Positions 59,074-64,000 of a DNA stretch of 64,000 nt are shown piece after piece. The translations under genes were made by a program, and so were the position numbers. Below the pieces are notes generated by a model. That model was not told the DNA's origin. It saw only the letters and a program-made list of their open reading frames with translations, and searched no databases. Location: the NCBI GenBank assembly GCA_004556395.1, contig SFHK01000004.1:62001-126000 (forward strand). The letters run 5' to 3'. Source of the DNA: Clostridiales bacterium. Its GTDB lineage: Bacteria; Bacillota; Clostridia; Christensenellales; Aristaeellaceae. Numbering within the stretch: position 1 is the stretch's first letter; every line of letters starts with the position of its first letter.

Positions 59074-59644
59074 ACTCGACCATAACCTTAACCGGCGAAC
59101 ACTTGCCGCTGTTGCACTGGCTTTCTGAGACGCTGCAGACGGCGACGCCCAGCGTTACGTCCATCAGCGCTTCCAGCACGATTTTATCACCCGCGCGGGA
59201 GAGCGGCGCTTCTACCGAGATACGACCGTCCGGATGAATCCTCGTGTGCATGAACAGGTTCACGGGCGTGATGATCGCTCGCTTCTCTCCCAGCGCGCCG
59301 TTGATGTTGTCCAGACAGTTGGGATGACCATCGCCGTTGTGGTAGAAGAAATCATACATTTCCGGACGGCAGCAGGGATGCAGCAGGTCATGCTCGCCCA
59401 CGTCGTCCTGAAGCACCTTCAAAATCGGACGATACAGATTCGTATAGATCGTATCGCCGACGCTCAGCCGGAGCGATTCGTTGCAGTCGATCGTCACGCC
59501 GGTAGACAGGAACTCGCGCGCTTCGCCTGTGACCTCCGCGAAAAAGTCGACCACCTGCCCGCCATCAACGTCTACGACGGTAATTTTCTGTCCATTGCGA
59601 ACCTCAATCCGCTTGCCCGAACACGCCGGAATCCAATACTCCAC
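58931..59644 (-). CDS. DUF1989 (urea carboxylase-associated family) protein with repeat-derived C-terminus
   Basis: 237 residues from a GTG (GGGAGG upstream) overlapping the ABC ATPase 3' end by 41 nt. The DUF1989 domain fills residues 1-190: GRRIEVRNGQKITVVDVDGGQVVDFFA-like start, TIDCNESLRLSVGDTIYTNL, CRPEMYDFFY, CNSGKCSPVKVM, with conserved Cys pairs. Members are linked to urea amidolyase or to nitrogen metabolism; the activity is unassigned. The normal end would be close to KVMVELV. The last 47 residues (GRRMDFSSDANANFEGLLEV and on) are encoded by a dispersed repeat that also supplies the stop codon. Confidence 0.82.
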   Translation of the reverse strand: MEYWIPACSGKRIEVRNGQKITVVDVDGGQVVDFFAEVTGEAREFLSTGVTIDCNESLRLSVGDTIYTNLYRPILKVLQDDVGEHDLLHPCCRPEMYDFFYHNGDGHPNCLDNINGALGEKRAIITPVNLFMHTRIHPDGRISVEAPLSRAGDKIVLEALMDVTLGVAVCSVSESQCNSGKCSPVKVMVELVGRRMDFSSDANANFEGLLEVNRGICMPQMAERTSPDAPPNCAVLP

Positions 59645-60242
59645 CGGACACGCCTCCCTGCCCCCCGCGTTTCTTCATTTCAAATACGTCCGCGTTTAAA
59701 AGCTCCGCGTCCTGCCGGTCGTGGGTCACGGCGATCACCGTGCGCCCCGCCGTCTGCGCGGCTACCCATGCCGCCGCCTGCGCGCGCGTCTGCTCGTCCA
59801 GTCCGCGAAACGGCTCATCCAGCAAGAGCAGCTTGCTTTCAAACAGCACGGCGCGGGCAATCGCGACCCTGCGCGCCATGCCGCCGCTCAGCTCGCGCGC
59901 AGGCTTGTCCATGCTGTCCGAAAGTCCCAGCGCTTCGAGCGCGGCTCCCGCACGCGCATCCGTGTCGCGGCCGGTCAGCACCAGCGCCACATTTTTCCGC
60001 GCGGTCAGATGCGAAATCAGCCGATCCTCCTGAAAGAGGAAGCCCAGCTTGCCAACGCCCTCGATTTCGCCGGACTCAGGCGTTTCCAGTCCGGCAATCA
60101 GGCGCAGAAGCGTGGTCTTCCCACAGCCGGACGGCCCCATCACGCAATGCGCGCGCCCGGCGGAAAACCGGTGGCTGAAATGCGAAAGCACTACTTGCTC
60201 GCCGTAGCGCATCGTCACGTCTCGAACGACAACATCCGTCAT
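59604..60242 (-). CDS. ABC transporter ATP-binding subunit, NitT/TauT type
   Basis: 212 residues from the ATG at 60242, overlapping the permease stop (ATGA). Walker A GPSGCGKTT, Q-loop FLFQEDRLI, signature ELSGGMARRVAIARA, Walker B LLLLDEPFRGLDE and the H-loop VTHDRQDAE are all present. It powers uptake with the following permease and binding protein. It is slightly short for the family (about 240 residues), with the C-terminal tail trimmed where the DUF1989 gene overlaps. Confidence 0.94.
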   Translation of the reverse strand: MTDVVVRDVTMRYGEQVVLSHFSHRFSAGRAHCVMGPSGCGKTTLLRLIAGLETPESGEIEGVGKLGFLFQEDRLISHLTARKNVALVLTGRDTDARAGAALEALGLSDSMDKPARELSGGMARRVAIARAVLFESKLLLLDEPFRGLDEQTRAQAAAWVAAQTAGRTVIAVTHDRQDAELLNADVFEMKKRGGQGGVSGGVLDSGVFGQAD

Positions 60243-61018
60243 TTCGCGCCCTCCCTCTTTAATCCGCGTCCGAGTCCGCGCAGAATTGCCTTTACCACGC
60301 CCTCGAACGCCAGACTCAGAAGCACGATCGTCAGCGTCCACGCCAGCAGGTCGCCGGTTTCCAGATAGACCTTCGCCGCGTACAGCCGGTCGCCGATCGA
60401 CCCGCGCGGCACGGCGATTACCTCCGCGGCGATTCCGCTTTTCCACGCAAGTCCCACGGAAACGTTCGCCGCGGCCACCAGATAGGGATGCACCGCCGGA
60501 AAATACAGATACCTGAGCCGCTTCAACGGCCCAAGGCCGTACACGTCCGCCATTTCCATCAGCTGCCCGTCCACGCTCTTCACGCCGGTCAGCAGGTTCG
60601 TATAGAACACGGGAAAGCAGATCAGGAACGAGATAAACGCGCTGAGGCTCTGCTTCGACAGCCAGAACAGCGCCAGAATGATGAACGACGCCACGGGAAT
60701 CGCCCGAATCACGCGCACCAGCGGCGCAAGCAGCACGCGAACCCATTCGCACCGCGCCGCCGCCGCGCCGAGCAGCGCGCCCGCGAGCATGCCCCACGCC
60801 AGTCCCTCGGCGATGCGCAGCGAGGAAAACGCCACGCGCCGCCAGAAATCGGCTTCGCCAATCAGCTCAAACCATCTTTTAAGCACGGAAACAGGAGATA
60901 CCAGCAGTATCTCCTGTTTCAGCGCCATTGCGCCCAGCTGCCACACGAGCAGCCAGAACGCAGCGGCCAGAATGCTCACGCATCCGCGCGGCAATCGTCT
61001 TTTGGGGTTATTGCGCAT
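60239..61018 (-). CDS. ABC transporter permease, NitT/TauT (SsuC-like) type
   Basis: 259 residues from the ATG at 61018, overlapping the binding-protein stop by 11 nt. Six membrane helices. The permease-ATPase coupling (EAA) region is in MADVYGLGPLKRLRYLYFPAVHPYL. It resembles SsuC, TauC and ThiX-like permeases for sulfonates, taurine, nitrate or thiamine precursors. The substrate is undetermined. Confidence 0.92.
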   Translation of the reverse strand: MRNNPKRRLPRGCVSILAAAFWLLVWQLGAMALKQEILLVSPVSVLKRWFELIGEADFWRRVAFSSLRIAEGLAWGMLAGALLGAAAARCEWVRVLLAPLVRVIRAIPVASFIILALFWLSKQSLSAFISFLICFPVFYTNLLTGVKSVDGQLMEMADVYGLGPLKRLRYLYFPAVHPYLVAAANVSVGLAWKSGIAAEVIAVPRGSIGDRLYAAKVYLETGDLLAWTLTIVLLSLAFEGVVKAILRGLGRGLKREGAK

Positions 61019-61973
61019 CGGTATAGTAGAAGCCGTCGTCCGGCAGCTGGCCGCCCACCGCGGCGGGATTCTGCGCGAACAGCACATTCAGATATCCGGA
61101 CAGCTTCGTCTTCATCTCCTCGCCGGTGATGCACACGATGTTGCACTTCGGCACAGCGACCTTCGCGACGTTCTCCGCCACGATGCCGTATTCGCCGATC
61201 AGCTTCGCGGCCTCGTCCACGTTTTCATTCACATAGGCAACCGACGCGGCGTACTCGGTCAGGAACGCCTTTACCGCGTCCGGATTCGCTTCGACAAACG
61301 CCTTGCGGGCAACGACCACGCCGGTGATCATGCTGGAGGGCGCTTCGCCGCCTTCCTGCAGTTTGTCCCATTCCTCAGTCAGATCCAGCGCCACGCGCAG
61401 ATCGCTCGCCTTGGTCTGCGCCACCGTCACAAACGGCTGGGGCAGCATGGCCACGGCGTTTTCGTTCGCCAGCAGGTTCGTGAGGCACTCGGCGTGCTCG
61501 GCGCAGAACTGCAGGTCGACGTCCTTCTCGGGATCAAGTCCCGCCTCGGTGAGAATGTAGTTGATGGCGTACTCCGGCGTCGCGCCCTTGCCGCTGACGT
61601 ACAGCGTGCGGCCGCGCAGATCCTCGGCGGTGTGAATGGTGTCGCCGCGCTCCACGATGTACAGAACGCCCAGCGTGTTCACGGCCAGAACCTGAACGCC
61701 GCCCTGCGTCTTGTTGAACAGCACGCTCGCCAGATTGGCGGGCACGCAGGCGATGTCCACTTCGCCCTTGATAATGGCGGGCGTGATCACGTCCGGCGCG
61801 CTTTCCAGCGAGAACTGATAGCCGGGATTCTCCGCCTCGTCCTTCATCATTTTGACCATTCCCATGCCGGTCGGGCCGTTCAGCGCGACCACGCGAACCG
61901 TTTCGCCGTCGGCAAATGCGCAGACGGACAGCGTCAGCAGCAGAGCCAGCAGAGCCGATACAAGCTTTTTCAT
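61008..61973 (-). CDS. ABC transporter substrate-binding protein, NitT/TauT (NMT1/ThiY-like) type
   Basis: 321 residues from the ATG at 61973 with GAGGAAG 8 nt upstream; a GTG at 61988 that overlaps the preceding stop is also possible. A signal peptide (MKKLVSALLALLLTLSVCAFA) is present; a Cys at position 18 lies near the cleavage site, so a lipoprotein is possible though the lipobox is not classic. The mature protein has the periplasmic-binding fold of the SsuA/ThiY group (VRVVALNGPTGMGMVKMM, IKGEVDIACVPANLASVLF, TLYVSGKGATPEYAINYIL). The ligand is unknown. Confidence 0.92.
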   Translation of the reverse strand: MKKLVSALLALLLTLSVCAFADGETVRVVALNGPTGMGMVKMMKDEAENPGYQFSLESAPDVITPAIIKGEVDIACVPANLASVLFNKTQGGVQVLAVNTLGVLYIVERGDTIHTAEDLRGRTLYVSGKGATPEYAINYILTEAGLDPEKDVDLQFCAEHAECLTNLLANENAVAMLPQPFVTVAQTKASDLRVALDLTEEWDKLQEGGEAPSSMITGVVVARKAFVEANPDAVKAFLTEYAASVAYVNENVDEAAKLIGEYGIVAENVAKVAVPKCNIVCITGEEMKTKLSGYLNVLFAQNPAAVGGQLPDDGFYYTDAQ

Positions 61974-61984
61974 ACGTTTCTTCC

Positions 61985-62260
61985 TCACGCTTCCATGCTG
62001 TGCTTGACCCTGTCCCTCTCCTCCGCGCGCTTGGCGTTGTTGAAGCGATCCAGCGTGCCTACCAGATAACCGGTAATGCGGCGGATGCGCTCGAAGGGCA
62101 GCTTGGTCAAGTAGTAATGGATATCGGCGTATTCGCCGTCCAGCTTCACATCCACGCGCTCCAGCGCGCGCCCATATTTCTCGCGTCCGCGCGCTACATA
62201 AGCGTCCGACTCCTCCTTGGAAATCGCTCCGCCCGTCACATGAACCACAACATCCTGCAT
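61985..62260 (-). CDS. 91-aa stand-alone NrdD-type glycyl-radical domain protein
   Basis: 91 residues. The last 38 residues (PFERIRRITGYLVGTL through RVKHSMEA) match the NrdD C-terminus encoded at 47271 almost residue by residue, including the presumed radical glycine (Gly64 in ITGYLVG). The zinc-binding CPSCGR region of NrdD is missing. In its place is a short alpha/beta N-terminus (VVVHVTGGAISKEESDAYV, VKLDGEYADIHYYL). It may be an autonomous glycyl-radical unit, analogous to YfiD/GrcA for pyruvate formate-lyase, or a regulator of NrdD activation by NrdG. GGAGGAGG precedes the start. It opens the ABC transporter operon, with its stop 11 nt before the binding-protein ATG. Confidence 0.85.
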   Translation of the reverse strand: MQDVVVHVTGGAISKEESDAYVARGREKYGRALERVDVKLDGEYADIHYYLTKLPFERIRRITGYLVGTLDRFNNAKRAEERDRVKHSMEA

Positions 62261-62289
62261 GATTATCCTCCTCCCTTTCGGTTGGACGT

Positions 62290-62330
62290 ATTATATCGCT
62301 TTCCGCGCGTTTTTTCGTTGCAATTGCAAC
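62290..62330 (-). promoter_or_regulatory. Class II Crp/Fnr-type promoter of the glycyl-radical/ABC operon
   Basis: A TATAAT -10 lies at 62295-62290 with no recognisable -35. The perfect palindrome GTTGCAATTGCAAC (62317-62330) has its centre about 40.5 nt upstream of the predicted start (62283), the position of class II Crp/Fnr activation. It begins one base after the stop of the Crp/Fnr gene. Confidence 0.72.
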
Positions 62331-62331
62331 C

Positions 62332-63000
62332 TCACGGCAACTTCTTTCCCTGCGGAAGGGAAAAGCTGTTTTTATAGAAGTCGATGATGCCTTCTTTTTT
62401 CATCAGCGACAGCTCGCGCGACAGCGCCGAACGGTTCACGCCCAGATACACCGCCATATCGCTGCGGTCGAACGGCAGGTTGAACATATGCCCCTCGCGG
62501 GCGGCGTACTGTGAAAACAGCGTCATCAGCTTCTGCCGGATGGTAGGCTTGGATAAGATCTGTATCCGGTCGTTCATCGAAAGCGTCTTGAGCGTGAGCA
62601 TTCGAAGGAAGCGGTCGGCATGCTCCAGACATTCGCCGTCGCCGGACTTCAGAAGTCCCTCCGTGCTCATCCAGTACGTCTCGCCCGCCTCCACGCACAC
62701 GGCGTACACCTGCGACTCGGCGGTGCGCTGATAGCACATCGATTCGGCGAACGTCTGCCCCGGCGTGACCGTCGCCATGATCATGTGATGCCCGTCCAGA
62801 TCGTCCGACATGATCTGAACGGTGCCGGACAGCACCAGCGCAAAGCGAGACACGCTATCCCCGATGCGAATCAGCGCGTCTCCCTTCTGATAGCGTCTGC
62901 GCGCGGCCCGGTAAAACCGAAGCGCCGCGGCGATTTCCTCGTCTGTCATTCCCTTGAACAGCGGGCAGCGGCGCAGAATGTCGTTCTCAGACGCAGCCAT
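62332..63000 (-). CDS. Crp/Fnr-family transcriptional regulator
   Basis: 222 residues. The cyclic-nucleotide-binding barrel fills residues about 10-120 (PLFKGMTDEEIAAAL, YQKGDALIRIGDSVSRFALVL, TVTPGQTFAES). The C-terminal HTH is FDRSDMAVYLGVNRSALSREL. There is no N-terminal Cys cluster for an oxygen-sensing 4Fe-4S centre of the classical Fnr type, so the ligand is unknown. The gene lies between the SCIFF maturase (4 nt) and the glycyl-radical/ABC operon. A palindrome immediately after its stop is the likely target. Confidence 0.92.
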   Translation of the reverse strand: MAASENDILRRCPLFKGMTDEEIAAALRFYRAARRRYQKGDALIRIGDSVSRFALVLSGTVQIMSDDLDGHHMIMATVTPGQTFAESMCYQRTAESQVYAVCVEAGETYWMSTEGLLKSGDGECLEHADRFLRMLTLKTLSMNDRIQILSKPTIRQKLMTLFSQYAAREGHMFNLPFDRSDMAVYLGVNRSALSRELSLMKKEGIIDFYKNSFSLPQGKKLP

Positions 63001-63003
63001 ATT

Positions 63004-64000
63004 TCATTCCTCCGAAGCGTCTCCCGCGGTGGCGGCCTTCACCATGATGGCGCACTCCATGCGCTTTTTGAACAGCTCGCAGCCGTATTCATACACGCCC
63101 AGAATGCTGCCCGTAGCATGATACGCGTTGGCCGCGCAGCCGCCGGAGCAATACAGCTTCGCCCAGCAGTCCCTGCACTCCGGACGCGCGTAGGCGTTGC
63201 ACAGCTTGAACTCGGCCGGTACGTCCGGATTCTGAATGCCATCGAACACATTGCCGATCTTATACTTCTCCTCGCCCACAAACTGGTGGCAGGGATACAG
63301 ATCGCCCCACGGCGTGACGGCCATATACTCGGTGCCGCTGCCGCAGCCGGACACGCGCTTATAGACGCACGGGCCGTGCGAGAGGTCAAGCATATAATGA
63401 TAGAACGTGAACGGACGGCCTTCCTTCTCGCGCCGGATCATTTCCTTCGCGAGAATCTCATACTGCTCGTACAGCGCCGGCAAATCCTCCTTCGTCAGCG
63501 CGTACGGGTCGCCCGGCGGGCAGACGACCGGCTCCATGCTCAGCTGAGTAAAGCCCAGATCAAGCATGTGGAACAGATCGTTCGTGAAATCGGTGTTCAT
63601 GTGCGTGTAGGTGCCGCGAACGTAGTAATTCCGGTCGCCGCGCGCCTTCGCGAACTTCTGGAATTTGGGAACCACCACGTCGTAGCTGCCGCGTCCGGCA
63701 TAGTCCACGCGGAAGCGGTCGTGCACTTCCCTGCGTCCGTCGAGGCTCATGACCACATTATGCATTTCGCGGTTGGAAAACTCGATCACCTCGTCGTCCA
63801 CCAGCACGCCGTTGGTCGTCAGCGTAAAGCGGAAATTCTTGCCGGTTTCCTTCTCCCGCTCGCGGGCGTAGGCCACCAGCTGCTTTACGACGTCCCAGTT
63901 CATCAGCGGCTCGCCGCCGAAGAAGTCCACCTCCAGATTTCTGTGCGCGCCGCTGTGCTCGATCAGGAAATCCAGCGCGCGCTTGCCCACCTCGAACGAC
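63004..64000 (-). CDS. Radical SAM/SPASM maturase of SCIFF peptides (scfB-like), 5' end off window
   Basis: The frame runs off the right edge; about 331 C-terminal residues of an expected 450-470 are present. The core continues with EVDFFGGEPLMNWDVVK (the SAM-binding GGE motif), and FTLTTNGVLVDDE follows. The C-terminal SPASM domain has CGSGTEYMAVTPWGDLYPCHQFVGE and the late CRDCWAKLYCSGGC, CELFKK cluster residues. In the SCIFF system such enzymes make thioether bonds in the six-cysteine peptide ScfA. The precursor is normally encoded directly upstream, outside this window. The stop lies 3 nt before the Crp/Fnr start. Confidence 0.9.
   Translation of the reverse strand, partial: SFEVGKRALDFLIEHSGAHRNLEVDFFGGEPLMNWDVVKQLVAYAREREKETGKNFRFTLTTNGVLVDDEVIEFSNREMHNVVMSLDGRREVHDRFRVDYAGRGSYDVVVPKFQKFAKARGDRNYYVRGTYTHMNTDFTNDLFHMLDLGFTQLSMEPVVCPPGDPYALTKEDLPALYEQYEILAKEMIRREKEGRPFTFYHYMLDLSHGPCVYKRVSGCGSGTEYMAVTPWGDLYPCHQFVGEEKYKIGNVFDGIQNPDVPAEFKLCNAYARPECRDCWAKLYCSGGCAANAYHATGSILGVYEYGCELFKKRMECAIMVKAATAGDASEE

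Overview
The window is 64 kb of GC-rich DNA with bacterial gene organisation: dense genes, strong GGAGG ribosome-binding sites and many 4-nt ATGA/GTGA start/stop overlaps. The gene set points to an anaerobic Gram-positive of the Clostridia. It includes an Rnf complex, class III ribonucleotide reductase NrdD/NrdG, a SCIFF-type thioether maturase, ECF vitamin transporters (PanT, RibU), type III pantothenate kinase, a T-box-controlled IleRS, a CD1247-like protein and an LTA-synthase-like enzyme. High GC and low-GC promoter cores suggest a Christensenellales-like or related gut clostridial lineage; that placement is inference.

Layout. 0-13 kb (minus strand): a truncated Big_2 surface protein, an LRR/DUF6273 secreted protein, a SWIM-SNF2 helicase coupled to a TetM/EF-G-like GTPase fused to a Rae1/YacP NYN nuclease domain, an AT-richer islet of three small genes (one DUF4160), then LTA synthase and a TrxR-like flavoprotein. 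13-23 kb: corrinoid protein, Xaa-Pro peptidase, EF-P, CCA enzyme, hydrolases, a VOC/cupin locus changed by a short repeat, and PanT-CoaX. 23-28 kb (minus): a small operon of membrane protein, membrane-anchored sigma-like protein, RecD2 and ComFC, followed by a promoter-driven structured RNA of about 224 nt (candidate raiA-type) ahead of a zinc-ribbon gene. 28-37 kb: XRE regulator, PAP2/LarC2/AadA-like operon, MalQ-GlgP-HflX operon.

37-50 kb (minus): a PPTase-pyrophosphatase fusion coupled to an AKR-like barrel protein. Next comes a long Rnf operon (NusG-II, Gx, RnfG-C-D-E-A-B) that continues by translational coupling into FAD synthetase, riboflavin transporter and riboflavin kinase. The two RibF halves are thus separate genes flanking RibU, placed to feed FMN to Rnf. 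NrdD-NrdG lies upstream with tandem NrdR-like boxes. 50-58 kb (plus): GH38 mannosidase, a tandem ThyX-like protein, a glutamine amidotransferase, T-box/IleS, SMI1/KNR4 protein.

58-64 kb (minus): SCIFF maturase (5' end off-window), a Crp/Fnr regulator, a 91-aa stand-alone NrdD-type glycyl-radical domain, a NitT/TauT-type ABC transporter and a DUF1989 protein. A perfect GTTGCAATTGCAAC palindrome sits 40.5 nt upstream of the predicted start of the glycyl-radical/ABC transcript, the geometry of a class II Crp/Fnr-activated promoter. This cluster, the structured RNA, the tandem ThyX and the gene fusions are the most interesting items. Three related palindromic repeats (about 13.2, 21.0 and 59.0 kb) have modified gene ends. 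No tRNA, rRNA, CRISPR array, prophage or transposase gene was seen.
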